Notes under the pieces: generated by a model
What the model was told of the DNA's origin: nothing
Database searches by the model: none
Seen by the model: only the letters and a program-made list of their open reading frames with translations
Translations under genes and position numbers: made by a program
Assembly: GCA_002342255.1 (NCBI GenBank)
Contig: DDPP01000063.1
Coordinates: 4,663 to 14,822 of the forward strand
Length of the DNA: 10,160 nt
From: Micrococcales bacterium UBA2465
GTDB taxonomy: Bacteria > Actinomycetota > Actinomycetes > Actinomycetales > Microbacteriaceae
Reading direction: 5' to 3'
Part shown: one piece after another, positions 1 to 8,168 of the stretch
Layout: every line of letters starts with the position of its first letter
Position numbering within the stretch: position 1 is the first letter of the stretch

Positions 1-1490
1 ATAGCTTCTTGTTCGGTCATACCACTTAGATCAGGCATGGTTACTTGTTCAGCACCGGCAGAAACAAAAACGGTGATGGTGGTTTTCATGCCAACTTGTT
101 GACCGGCAGGAGGGTCAGTTGAAATAACTGTATTTACTGGAACAGTTTGAGATTGCTGTAATTGTCGATCAACTAGCAAATCTTGATTGGACAGGATTGT
201 ATATGCCTCTTCATAGGTTTTACCAACAACATCAGCAACGGCAATCTTTCCCCCACCACCGCCACCAAAGCTAAGTAGTGCTGCCCCTCCAGCCAACAAC
301 CAAACTAGCAAACCGATTACAACAACACCTGCCCCCGAACCAATACCCCAAATCAAGCCAGCGGAAGGTTTATCTGAGCTGTTCTTCTTCTTTGCTAACC
401 TTGTTATGACTTGGTTAGCCCCGGTTTCAAAACCTAAAGCGGTAAAACTGTTGTCTTCATCTAATGCAACTTCTTCAGGCTCAGGAAGACTTATCCCTTC
501 AGTGCTTTCCTCATTAACGCTGGCAATCAACTCATCAAACGGGTCAACCTCAGGCACCACGATGGTTTCTGCAACTGTTACAGGCTCCATTGGAGCCGTT
601 GGTGGTTGAGCATCATCCTGGAACACTGGAACTGAGACACCAGCAGCAGCCCTTGCTAGCGCAGATCTAAATTCACCAGCCGATTGGAATCGTTGGGAAC
701 GTTCTTTGGCCAAAGCCTTCATGATTACCGAATCAAGAGCTAAGGAAACTCCGGGGTTAATCATTGACGGCGGAATCGCCTGCTCTGAAACATGCTGGTA
801 TGCAACGGAAACCGCAGTATCACCAGTGAACGGTGGTTTACCGGTGAGCATTTCATAAAGTAAAACACCGGTTGAGTAAAGGTCTGTTCTCAGATCAACT
901 GTTTCACCGCGAGCTTGCTCCGGTGAGAAGTATTGGGCTGTTCCAACAATGCCGTTGGTGTGAGCCATGGTTGCCGATGAATCACTAACTGCTCTAGCGA
1001 TACCAAAGTCCATCACCTTGACTGCATTGCTTTCAGTAATCATCACGTTGGCAGGTTTAATGTCTCGGTGAATAACTCCAGCAGCGTGGGAGAATTCCAA
1101 TGCGGTTAGAACACCGGTAGCGTAAGCGATGGCTTCCTGCTGGGTGAGTTTTCTTTGACGAAGAATATCTCTAAGCACTTCACCGCGGACAAGTTCCATG
1201 ACAATGTATGGCAGATGTCTTTCAACACCGTTCTCATCCAATCTCACCTCATCCCCAGCGTCATAAACTCGAACGATGGTTGGGTGAGCCATTCTGGCTG
1301 AAGCCTGGGCTTCCTGACGGAAACGTATTTCAAAACTAGAATCGGCGGCAAGATCAGCTTTTAGAAGTTTGATTGCAACTGTTCTACCCAGACGGGTATC
1401 GGTACCGGAGTAAACCTCAGCCATGCCACCGCGACCAATTAGTGCTCCTAATTGGTAACGTCCAGCTATCAGACGATTACTCTCGGTCAT
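1..1490 (-). CDS. pknB: Serine/threonine protein kinase PknB with PASTA repeats (partial, C-terminus off the left edge)
   Basis: Membrane Ser/Thr kinase that senses wall precursors or muropeptides and phosphorylates wall-synthesis and division proteins. The reading frame is open for 496 codons from the ATG at 1488-1490 to the window edge. The kinase domain covers about residues 11-280: Gly-rich loop 18-26, ATP lysine K41, HRD 141-143 with K145 and N148, DFG 161-163, and an SPE in place of APE at 189-191. T174 and T178 in the activation loop match the positions of the autophosphorylated threonines of mycobacterial PknB. An acidic juxtamembrane stretch (about 285-350) leads to a KKK patch at 367-369, then a membrane segment (about 378-406), a run of six glycines (409-414), one full PASTA repeat (about 416-478) and the start of a second (from about 484). 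A GGAG lies 5 nt before the start. It is the last gene of the operon visible here; the number of PASTA repeats cannot be known from this window. Confidence 0.96.
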   Translation of the reverse strand, partial: MTESNRLIAGRYQLGALIGRGGMAEVYSGTDTRLGRTVAIKLLKADLAADSSFEIRFRQEAQASARMAHPTIVRVYDAGDEVRLDENGVERHLPYIVMELVRGEVLRDILRQRKLTQQEAIAYATGVLTALEFSHAAGVIHRDIKPANVMITESNAVKVMDFGIARAVSDSSATMAHTNGIVGTAQYFSPEQARGETVDLRTDLYSTGVLLYEMLTGKPPFTGDTAVSVAYQHVSEQAIPPSMINPGVSLALDSVIMKALAKERSQRFQSAGEFRSALARAAAGVSVPVFQDDAQPPTAPMEPVTVAETIVVPEVDPFDELIASVNEESTEGISLPEPEEVALDEDNSFTALGFETGANQVITRLAKKKNSSDKPSAGLIWGIGSGAGVVVIGLLVWLLAGGAALLSFGGGGGGKIAVADVVGKTYEEAYTILSNQDLLVDRQLQQSQTVPVNTVISTDPPAGQQVGMKTTITVFVSAGAEQVTMPDLSGMTEQEA

Positions 1491-1495
1491 CTAAA

Positions 1496-1499
1496 CTCC
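1496..1499 (-). promoter_or_regulatory. Ribosome binding site of pknB (GGAG)
   Basis: GGAG, 5 nt upstream of the pknB ATG, in the 40 bp gap between pknA and pknB. It supports the chosen start. This is the only junction in the operon where the genes do not overlap. Confidence 0.6.
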
Positions 1500-1530
1500 A
1501 TTTCAAATTGTTGCTTCAGTCAGTTTATCT

Positions 1531-2847
1531 TTACTGATTAGGCAACTGGTTTTCCACTGCTTGCTGATAGTAATAAACGTTGATACTAGAACCCTTAGTT
1601 AGTGTTCCAAGTGGTGACAGGTTATAAACCTGAGAGATTCTTGGATCATCGGCTGGAACTGGATCTCCAGCAATTGGAACAACAACCAGACCAAGGTCAG
1701 TTAGCTGGGGAACCACCAGTGAGATATCTAGACCTTGGTAGGTACCCTTCAACACCACAACCGTCTCAGGTGTTTCTGAAGTGGAAGGCGAAGGTGACTG
1801 CGACTGACTTGGGCTAGGTGAATTACTAGGCGAAGGAGATATGGTCGGCTTGGGGGCAGAGAGCCCTAGCCAGATAACTGTTGCTATGGTGCTCAACAAA
1901 ATTACAATCAAAGCTAACCAAGGCCAAATCGATGGAGCCTTCGGAATTGGTTTGGTATCGGTGTCAATAACCGTGGTCTCATCACTAACCACGGTGTTCA
2001 CATTAGCTATCACTGGAATGTGAACTTCACGGTCAGCAAGTAATGCTTCGGCACGAGCTGCTAGTTCTAGCGCAGTGTGTGGTCTTTGATCTGGCTTTTT
2101 AGCCATGCAGTCCATGACAAGTTTTACTAAACGAGGATCAATTCCTTCTGGTAGTGGTGGCGCTGTTTCATTGATCTGAGCCATGGCGATAGCCATCTGG
2201 GTTTCGCCTTTGAATGGTCGCCTGCCAGCTAAAGCTTCATAGGCAACAATTCCCAAAGAATAAATATCTCCCGAAGCACTGGCTGGTTTTCCAGTGGCTT
2301 GTTCTGGTGCTAAGTATTGAACTGTTCCCATCACCTGACCGGTTTGGGTAAGTGAAGCTTGATTAGCAACACGCGCAATACCAAAGTCCGTTATTTTCAC
2401 TTCACCATCAGGAGTAATTAGCAAGTTTCCTGGTTTGATGTCACGGTGCACCAAACCTTCACGGTGAGCTGAATCAAGAGCTAAAGCAGTTTGCAACATG
2501 ATGGAGATTACTTGTTGCTCGGGTAAAGTTTTTTCTCTTTCAAGAATTGATGACAGTGATTCACCTGGTACTAATTCCATGACTAGGTAAGCACTACCGT
2601 CATCTTCACCGTAGTCATAAACATTGGCAATACCATCGTGGTTAATCATGGCGGCATGTTTAGCTTCGGTTCTGAACCTCTCAACGAAATCTGGATCACC
2701 CATGTATTGCTGTTTCAGAATCTTTATAGCAACTTGACGAAGAATTACTTCATCTTGGGCTTGCCAAACTTCACCCATACCGCCGGTAGCAATTCGACTA
2801 ACTAGTCGATAGCGTCCACCGTAAACTTTTCCTTCTTCAGGTTTCAC
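1531..2847 (-). CDS. pknA: Serine/threonine protein kinase PknA with a PASTA-like extracellular domain
   Basis: Membrane Ser/Thr kinase, partner of PknB in control of growth and division. It has 438 residues. The kinase domain is about 13-270: Gly-rich loop with G22, G23 and G25, ATP lysine K42, HRD 134-136 with K138 and N141, DFG 154-156, APE 180-182, and candidate activation-loop threonines T167, T169 and T175. A single membrane segment (about 308-329) is followed by a Ser/Pro-rich linker (about 335-360). The last 70 residues resemble one divergent PASTA repeat, whereas mycobacterial PknA has no PASTA. The start is GTG and overlaps the pbpA stop as GTGA, so translation is probably coupled. 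PknA rather than PknB is assigned from gene order and from having at most one ectodomain repeat. Confidence 0.93.
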   Translation of the reverse strand: MKPEEGKVYGGRYRLVSRIATGGMGEVWQAQDEVILRQVAIKILKQQYMGDPDFVERFRTEAKHAAMINHDGIANVYDYGEDDGSAYLVMELVPGESLSSILEREKTLPEQQVISIMLQTALALDSAHREGLVHRDIKPGNLLITPDGEVKITDFGIARVANQASLTQTGQVMGTVQYLAPEQATGKPASASGDIYSLGIVAYEALAGRRPFKGETQMAIAMAQINETAPPLPEGIDPRLVKLVMDCMAKKPDQRPHTALELAARAEALLADREVHIPVIANVNTVVSDETTVIDTDTKPIPKAPSIWPWLALIVILLSTIATVIWLGLSAPKPTISPSPSNSPSPSQSQSPSPSTSETPETVVVLKGTYQGLDISLVVPQLTDLGLVVVPIAGDPVPADDPRISQVYNLSPLGTLTKGSSINVYYYQQAVENQLPNQ

Positions 2848-4292
2848 TTGTTCAACACCGCCTGCATTATTTTCTTTGCGATTGGGGCGGCCAAAGTATT
2901 ACCCCGACCGCTCTGTCCCATACCGCCACCATCTTCAATTACTACTGTTACTGCGACCTGAGGATTATCAGCAGGAGCAAATCCGGTGAACCAGAGTGTG
3001 TATGGTTGACCTTCTCCGTTTTGAGCGGTGCCGGTCTTACCCGCGACCTTCACACCAGGAATCTGAGCATTAGAGCTAACTCCTGAAGAAACAGCCTTAA
3101 CCATCATTGATTTCAAACTCTCTGCAGTGCTGGTGCTGATTGCTCTGCCAATTTCACTGGGTTTACCTTGTTCTAACAGGGTTAGGTTTGAGGTGAAAAT
3201 CTGATCTACTAGATAAGGCTTCATTTCAATTCCACCGTTAGCAATAGCCGAGGTGACCATCATCATCTGTAATGGAGTTACCCGAACGTCAAACTGACCA
3301 AAGGCAGTCATAGCAGTTTGAGCATCATCTAGACCATTTGGATAAACGCTAGGTGTTGATTTCAATGGGATGTTGAAACTGGCACCAAAACCAAAAGCCT
3401 CAGCTTGCTTAGCTATGGCAGCCTGGCCTAGGGCAACACCTAATTGCGCAAAAGGAATGTTGCAGGAAAGTTTGAGCGCTGTTGCTATAGATACTGTTGA
3501 AGCTCCACCACAACTACTTTCACCAGAGTTGGTGATAACTGTTGATGTTCCTGGCAAAGTGTATTTGCGTTGATTTGGTAATAAAGATTCTGGAGTGTAT
3601 TTACCTGACTCAAATGCAGCTGCTGCCACTACAAGTTTGAAAACCGATCCTGGAGCATAAAGACCATCAACTACTCGGTTGATTAGCGGTGCGCCTTTAT
3701 CAGTAATTAGTTTTTTATAGTTACTACCAGCTGCACTGATGTTGTGAGTCGATAAAAGATTTGCATCAAAGCCTGGTTTAGAAACTAAAGCAAGAATCTT
3801 TCCGGTGCTAGGTTCCATTACAATGACGGCACCTTTTTTATTTCCTAAAGCATCCCAAGCAATCTGTTGAATTTTTTCATCGATAGTAAGTTCAACAGAG
3901 GCTCCGGTAACCGGGTTACCCGAGAACAGAGCATTCAACTGCTCAAAGAACTGAGCTGAGTTATCTCCTCTTAGCGAAGAATCCAAGAAGTTCTCTAAAC
4001 CATTGCGACCTTGGTATAGGGAATAGTAACCGGTTAGGGAACTGTATTTCTCTGAGTAATACTTTCTGATGTATTGATACGGGTCATTGGTTTTTATTGA
4101 TTCAGCTATTGGTTGGTTATTTACCAAGATAGATCCACGTTGAGTCTTATAACCGTCATAGACGGCTCTTTGGTTTCTAGAGTCATTGTTTAGATCATCG
4201 GCTGAAAACACCTGCATGGTGCTAGCTGCAACAAATAAGCTCAAGAACATCAAAATGATGAGATTGGCAATTCGTTTTATTTCAGGAGTCAT
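2844..4292 (-). CDS. pbpA: Class B penicillin-binding protein PbpA (peptidoglycan D,D-transpeptidase)
   Basis: Monofunctional transpeptidase that cross-links peptidoglycan stem peptides outside the membrane, working with the glycan polymerase encoded just upstream (RodA). It has 482 residues, the usual size for actinobacterial PbpA. A single N-terminal membrane anchor (about 8-29) is followed by a short dimerisation/pedestal region (about 40-130) and the transpeptidase domain (about 150-480). All three penicillin-binding motifs are present: SVFK with nucleophile S216 and K219, SCN at 276-278, and KTGT at 419-422. Cysteines C261 and C277 lie on either side of the SxN region and could form a disulfide (inference). 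The gene overlaps the rodA stop by 4 bp (ATGA) and the pknA start by 4 bp. Family knowledge makes it a likely target of PknB phosphorylation. Confidence 0.96.
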   Translation of the reverse strand: MTPEIKRIANLIILMFLSLFVAASTMQVFSADDLNNDSRNQRAVYDGYKTQRGSILVNNQPIAESIKTNDPYQYIRKYYSEKYSSLTGYYSLYQGRNGLENFLDSSLRGDNSAQFFEQLNALFSGNPVTGASVELTIDEKIQQIAWDALGNKKGAVIVMEPSTGKILALVSKPGFDANLLSTHNISAAGSNYKKLITDKGAPLINRVVDGLYAPGSVFKLVVAAAAFESGKYTPESLLPNQRKYTLPGTSTVITNSGESSCGGASTVSIATALKLSCNIPFAQLGVALGQAAIAKQAEAFGFGASFNIPLKSTPSVYPNGLDDAQTAMTAFGQFDVRVTPLQMMMVTSAIANGGIEMKPYLVDQIFTSNLTLLEQGKPSEIGRAISTSTAESLKSMMVKAVSSGVSSNAQIPGVKVAGKTGTAQNGEGQPYTLWFTGFAPADNPQVAVTVVIEDGGGMGQSGRGNTLAAPIAKKIMQAVLNK

Positions 4293-5629
4293 TCCGCTAC
4301 CCTCCCTGCTTTAGGTAAAGTGTCGGAAAGCCTAAGTAATAGGGCGATGATGATCCAGTTAGCCACTAAAGAAGAACCACCAGCAGTTAGCAATGGAGTA
4401 GTGAGCCCAGTTAGCGGAACCACTCTTAATACTCCGCCAATAACTATGAACAACTGCAAAGCAACCACGAAGCCAAGACCAATGGCCAATAGTTTGCTGA
4501 AGTCATCGGCATGCATGTTAGCGATTCGCAAGGCTCTAAAAACTAACACTAGATAAAGACCAAGGATTGCGAATAAGCCAACCAGCCCAAGCTCCTCGCC
4601 TATGGCAGAGATGATGAAGTCGCTTTCGGAGAGGGGAACGATGTTTGGCAGTCCGCCACCTAAACCGGTGCCAAACAATCCACCATGAGCTAGACCAAAC
4701 ATGGATTGGACTAATTGATATGAACCGCCCTGAGCATCATAAACATTTTGATTCAGTGGATCTAACCAAGCATCTAAGCGTCCACCAACATAACTCATTA
4801 GACGCGATGCAACTAAAGCACCAGCCACAAACATTACTAGCCCGACTAAAACATAGAAGAATCTGGCAGTTGCAACATAAATCAAAACTAAGAACAAACC
4901 GAAATACAGAAGCGATGTTCCAAGATCGCGCTGTAATACCAACACCGCAAGGCTGGCTAACCAAATGAAAACTATTGGACCGACTTCTCTGGCTGGTGGA
5001 ATACGAATGCCGAGAACCTTTCTACCGACAACAGACAGTGCCTCTCGTCGTTGCGTTAGGTAACCTGCAAAGAAAATGCAAAGAGCTATCTTGGCTAATT
5101 CACCAGGTTGGAAACTCAGTGGCCCAAGGTATACCCACAGGTGAGCACCGCTAACTGTTTTTCCAATCACCGGAAGTAGCGGTAAGACTAAAAGAACAAC
5201 TCCAACTGCCATAGAAATGTATATGTATTTTCTAAGTGACAGATGTGTTCGCACCAGAAACAAAACCAAAGCTGCAATCAATACCGCAACTAACATCCAG
5301 ATAACTTGGCGTTGGGCAACGGTGTGATCTTCTGTATTTGGTTTTACCAAATCTAAACGATAGATCATTACGATCCCCAACGCATTTAGCAGAAAACCAA
5401 TTGGTAGCAGCAGTGGATCTGCATCCGGTGCTCTGAACCTAAGTAAGAAATGAAATACCAGTGTTACTGCAACTGGGATGGACCAGTAAAACCAACCATC
5501 TGGTCGAAGAATTAATATTGTTGCCAACTGGGTTTGAGCTAAAGCAAAAGCAAACATGCCAAAGCCAAACAGCAACATTATTAGTTCAAGATTGCGTTTG
5601 GCTGGCATCACTTTGGCATGTTTAGCCAT
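4289..5629 (-). CDS. rodA: RodA/FtsW family peptidoglycan glycosyltransferase (SEDS protein)
   Basis: Polytopic SEDS protein that polymerises lipid II into glycan strands, acting with the class B PBP encoded next to it. It has 446 residues, hydrophobic through most of its length with about 10-12 predicted membrane segments. Family motifs are visible: FQPGELAKI at 173-181, QRDLGTSLL at 233-241 with the conserved aspartate D235, SESDFI at 334-339 followed by GEELG, and the C-terminal PLTGLTTPLL...GGSS block at 405-420. Position between pstP and pbpA is that of rodA in the conserved actinobacterial cluster; FtsW is normally encoded in the separate dcw cluster. The ATG overlaps the end of pstP by 8 bp, and the stop overlaps the pbpA start by 4 bp. 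No good Shine-Dalgarno precedes the start, so translation by re-initiation after pstP is likely. Confidence 0.95.
   Translation of the reverse strand: MAKHAKVMPAKRNLELIMLLFGFGMFAFALAQTQLATILILRPDGWFYWSIPVAVTLVFHFLLRFRAPDADPLLLPIGFLLNALGIVMIYRLDLVKPNTEDHTVAQRQVIWMLVAVLIAALVLFLVRTHLSLRKYIYISMAVGVVLLVLPLLPVIGKTVSGAHLWVYLGPLSFQPGELAKIALCIFFAGYLTQRREALSVVGRKVLGIRIPPAREVGPIVFIWLASLAVLVLQRDLGTSLLYFGLFLVLIYVATARFFYVLVGLVMFVAGALVASRLMSYVGGRLDAWLDPLNQNVYDAQGGSYQLVQSMFGLAHGGLFGTGLGGGLPNIVPLSESDFIISAIGEELGLVGLFAILGLYLVLVFRALRIANMHADDFSKLLAIGLGFVVALQLFIVIGGVLRVVPLTGLTTPLLTAGGSSLVANWIIIALLLRLSDTLPKAGRVAE
4301..4305 (-). promoter_or_regulatory. Strong ribosome binding site of pbpA (GGAGG) inside the rodA 3' end
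   Basis: GGAGG within GGGAGGG, 8 nt upstream of the pbpA ATG and wholly inside the last codons of rodA. It is the best Shine-Dalgarno match in the operon. It fixes the pbpA start and would allow fresh initiation in addition to coupling. Confidence 0.65.
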
Positions 5630-6866
5630 TAGTTACACTTTCAATAATGTGTTGCAGTTTTGCTTTCGCGTCTTCAAGGTTGTTTGCAGAAACAGATCTA
5701 GTCAAAGCTTCTTTTTGGAAATCGGGGAGAGTGTCCACGGAGACATCAGAGATCTTATATAGATGAGAGAAACCAAAACCACCGAAGCTCTCTTTGATGC
5801 CTTGATAGATGGCAACCTTACCGTTTTCGATACCTAGGTAGTAACGAGTTTGGGTGTAACTATAGACACCCCATAGTGAGCCACCTAAAACCAGAGTGAT
5901 GATGATGCCTAGAGCTAGACCACGGTTTTTCCAGGACCTAACCCGACCATCAAATTCCTTTAGCGCTCTAGCAAATTCAGGATCGTTTTCAGATAAGAAC
6001 TCATCACGCTTGCGGAATGAATTTACAAAACCAATCTTGTTGAACACCCTGAGGAACTTGTTGCTTCCCTCCTCAGTAATAACCACCTCGTTGGCAGCTG
6101 AACCTAGCCAGGTAATGGCAGCTACCTGTTCCGCTGAATCTCGGGTGTCTCTGGCTTCAATCACCAAGACGGTGACGTTATCTGGAGCCCCATACTCCTT
6201 GGCCTCAGCAATCAGTAGGTCTGTGGCCTCGTCTAGATCTGCTATTTTCATGTTCTCTTCAATGATTTGCTCAGGAACAAAGCCACAGAGACCATCACTG
6301 CAGAGCAAGAACCTATCGCCTGGCTGGATAGTTATTTGATGAACATCAAACTCTGGCTCCTGATAGCTGTCACCTAGCACCTTCATCAAGACGTTTCGCT
6401 TGGGGTGGTAGAGAGCTTCTTCTTCAGTGATACGACCAGAGTCAACTAACTTCTGTACGAAAGTGTGATCCTTAGTTATTTGTTTTAGATAACCATCGCG
6501 AAGTAAATAGACTCTTGAATCACCGATGTGGACAATGTTGGCAATGTTCTTGGTAAAAACAAGTGCATCCATGGTGGTTCCCATGCCATCTAGGTATGGG
6601 TAATCCTTAACCGTTTTGATTAGGTTGTCATTTGCTTCACGCATAGCTTTGGTTAGAGCTTCAATGGCTTTGCCATCATCGGTATAAAAGTCATCAACTT
6701 TAGCAACGTGCTGGGTGGAAAGAGCAGATGCGATATCTCCACCAGCGTGACCACCCATCCCATCAGCAACAATAAATAAGTTGTTACCGGCGTAACCACT
6801 GTCTTGATTGCTCGAGCGAACTTTACCTTTATCGCTCTTTGCTGAAGTAATTAACTTGAAAGCCAT
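5622..6866 (-). CDS. pstP: PP2C-type protein Ser/Thr phosphatase PstP
   Basis: Membrane-bound, metal-dependent phosphatase that removes phosphate from PknA, PknB and their substrates. Numbered from the upstream ATG at 6869, the catalytic domain is about 3-240. PP2C motifs: RSSNQDS 18-24, VADGMGGHAGGD 34-45 with metal ligand D36, GTTM 97-100, HIGDSR 114-119 with D117, CSDGL 190-194 with D191, and PDNVTV 229-234 with D230. A linker of about 75 residues, rich in charged residues near its end, leads to one membrane segment (about 317-337) and a 78-residue external domain, the layout of mycobacterial PstP. Two ATG codons stand in tandem. I prefer the second (6864-6866) because the GAGG upstream is 6 nt from it but only 3 nt from the first. 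Either start overlaps the fhaB stop. Confidence 0.95.
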   Translation of the reverse strand: MAFKLITSAKSDKGKVRSSNQDSGYAGNNLFIVADGMGGHAGGDIASALSTQHVAKVDDFYTDDGKAIEALTKAMREANDNLIKTVKDYPYLDGMGTTMDALVFTKNIANIVHIGDSRVYLLRDGYLKQITKDHTFVQKLVDSGRITEEEALYHPKRNVLMKVLGDSYQEPEFDVHQITIQPGDRFLLCSDGLCGFVPEQIIEENMKIADLDEATDLLIAEAKEYGAPDNVTVLVIEARDTRDSAEQVAAITWLGSAANEVVITEEGSNKFLRVFNKIGFVNSFRKRDEFLSENDPEFARALKEFDGRVRSWKNRGLALGIIITLVLGGSLWGVYSYTQTRYYLGIENGKVAIYQGIKESFGGFGFSHLYKISDVSVDTLPDFQKEALTRSVSANNLEDAKAKLQHIIESVTNG

Positions 6867-7393
6867 CATTGACCTCGAAGTTCAAATATGGTTTTACCAA
6901 TTCTTATTTGCATTCCAGGTTGAATTTTCACTGGTGCACCGATACGCAAACCATCAACATAAGTTCCATTAGTTGAATTCAAATCTTGTAACATCCAACC
7001 ATCTTCAACTTTATGTATTCTGGCATGCTGGGCGGAAACATAGTCATCATCTAAAACTAAATCGCTGTTCGGTGCTCTACCAATTTTGAGTTCTCTTCTA
7101 TCGATAGCAAGTTCGGTTCCAGCTAAAGGACCGTCTATAACAAACAAAGTATTTGGAACCGCATTGAAAGCATCAACAATAGTTGCAGAACCTGGAGCAT
7201 TAGACATTTCACCGATTGTAGTTAACCCAGTTGTTGGTGCTGATAAAGCCGTTGGAGTATTTTTCTCAACAACTTTGGTTAGCACTCTTTCACTGAACAG
7301 ATCCGCACGAATGATGGCGATGATAGATAAAACGAAAAGCCAGAGCACAAGCAGGAAACCCGCTCTAACAATAAATAGCGCTAGTTCACTCAT
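6866..7393 (-). CDS. fhaB: Membrane-anchored FHA-domain protein FhaB (FipA-like)
   Basis: Phosphothreonine-binding adaptor on the inner face of the membrane. It has 175 residues. An N-terminal membrane segment (about 7-29) is followed by a linker (about 45-75) rich in Thr, Ser and Pro, a likely place for phosphorylation by PknA/PknB (inference), and one FHA domain (about 84-173). The phosphopeptide-binding residues of FHA domains are all present: G105-R106, S120 and H123, and the NSTNGT block at 139-144. The mycobacterial counterpart (FhaB/FipA) is a kinase substrate linked to FtsZ and FtsQ. The start overlaps the fhaA stop and the stop overlaps the pstP start, each in an ATGA, so the phosphatase and its adaptor are probably made together. 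Confidence 0.93.
   Translation of the reverse strand: MSELALFIVRAGFLLVLWLFVLSIIAIIRADLFSERVLTKVVEKNTPTALSAPTTGLTTIGEMSNAPGSATIVDAFNAVPNTLFVIDGPLAGTELAIDRRELKIGRAPNSDLVLDDDYVSAQHARIHKVEDGWMLQDLNSTNGTYVDGLRIGAPVKIQPGMQIRIGKTIFELRGQ
6873..6876 (-). promoter_or_regulatory. Ribosome binding site of pstP (GAGG), decides between two ATG codons
   Basis: GAGG near the 3' end of fhaB. It is 3 nt from the ATG at 6867-6869 and 6 nt from the ATG at 6864-6866, so spacing favours the second. Confidence 0.5.
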
Positions 7394-8085
7394 TTGGTAT
7401 CACCGTTAGCTATAACTCGAAAAACAAAATCAGTTCTTCCTGCAGAGATCACCGTGTCGGGAACCAGAGTCTGCGAAGTTATCTTTATCCCACTGACTTT
7501 GGTTCCATTGGTTGAACCTAAGTCTTCAATCGTTGCGGTGGTTCCATCCCAATTAATCGCAAAGTGTGTTCTAGAAAGACCAGTGTCATTTATCGGAAGA
7601 TCAGCACTGGCATCCCGGCCAACTGTAGTTCTTGATTTAGCCAGGAGATAACGCTTGCCATTTATGTCCAGTGCTGGACGCCAGGTTACCGAGGCTATAT
7701 CCGGTGCTTTTGAACCAGAAGCTGAAACTCTTAGTTGCCCGACACTCAGGGCACTGTCGCTTTCCATATCTATGCTTAGGCTGCCTGGGAATTGGTAACG
7801 CTGCTTTTTGGCGTGAGCTTTAACCTTGGACTCGACCTCTTCATTCAGGGCTTTCCCCAGTTGCTTCAGTCTGCTGTAATCACCAGGGGAGAGTCTGACC
7901 TTATATGTATCTGGAGCTAGGATTCTCTCACGATCTACTACCGCAGCCCCGGCATCCATCTTGGCCTTTATGGCAGAGCTAATCTCAACTGGTTGCAGTT
8001 GTGATTTGAATGCTTTAGAGAAAGCCCCATTTACGAACCGCTCCAAGCGTCGTTCAAACTTCTCTATAAAACCCAAAGCATTCAT
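7390..8085 (-). CDS. fhaA: FHA-domain protein FhaA with N-terminal DUF3662 domain
   Basis: Cytoplasmic phosphothreonine reader; in mycobacteria FhaA binds phosphorylated MviN/MurJ and restrains wall synthesis. It has 231 residues. The N-terminal DUF3662 domain (about 1-120) opens with the typical FEKFERRLER-like segment. The FHA domain is about 135-225, with binding residues G156-R157, S171-R-T-H174 and DLGSTNGT 188-195. It is less than half the length of mycobacterial FhaA because the long low-complexity linker between the two domains is nearly absent. No membrane segment is seen. It is the first gene of the operon. AGGTAAGG directly before the ATG is a fair Shine-Dalgarno match. The stop overlaps the fhaB start by 4 bp (ATGA). 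Confidence 0.94.
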   Translation of the reverse strand: MNALGFIEKFERRLERFVNGAFSKAFKSQLQPVEISSAIKAKMDAGAAVVDRERILAPDTYKVRLSPGDYSRLKQLGKALNEEVESKVKAHAKKQRYQFPGSLSIDMESDSALSVGQLRVSASGSKAPDIASVTWRPALDINGKRYLLAKSRTTVGRDASADLPINDTGLSRTHFAINWDGTTATIEDLGSTNGTKVSGIKITSQTLVPDTVISAGRTDFVFRVIANGDTK

Positions 8086-8103
8086 CCTTACCTGTATTAG
8101 TCA

Positions 8104-8109
8104 AGTTTA
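8104..8109 (-). promoter_or_regulatory. Possible -10 element for the fhaA-pknB operon (TAAACT)
   Basis: TAAACT on the minus strand, 18 nt before the fhaA ATG, would give a leader of roughly a dozen bases containing the AGGTAAGG. I see no convincing -35 at 16-18 bp, so this is only the best candidate in the 83 bp between fhaA and the tRNA. Confidence 0.22.
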
Positions 8110-8145
8110 AAGCTCCAAAGGGGCTATCAGGGTCAGGTGTGAAGA

Positions 8146-8154
8146 TGGTAATCT
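8146..8154 (+). promoter_or_regulatory. Probable extended -10 element for tRNA-Leu (TGG-TAATCT)
   Basis: TAATCT at 8149-8154, preceded by TGG, fits an extended -10 (TGn then hexamer). It ends 14 nt before the mature tRNA 5' end, a normal distance for a short 5' leader. No clear -35 is visible, as is common for extended -10 promoters. Confidence 0.4.
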
Positions 8155-8168
8155 CGTCTCTGCTATTA

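Noticed and set aside
4645..4968. 107-codon plus-strand frame inside rodA, and an opposite 75-codon minus-strand frame over the same bases
   Set aside because: Both lie within the clearly conserved SEDS membrane region in other frames and show no domain or start signal.
5896..6339. 147-codon open frame on the plus strand inside pstP
   Set aside because: It is antisense to the conserved PP2C catalytic domain, has no ribosome binding site and a composition (Ser/Arg-rich, patternless) typical of a shadow frame.
8111..8125. Small hairpin AGCTCC-AAA-GGGGCT between fhaA and tRNA-Leu
   Set aside because: Six pairs including one G-T wobble, no T tract, and mismatched on the other strand; likely chance.
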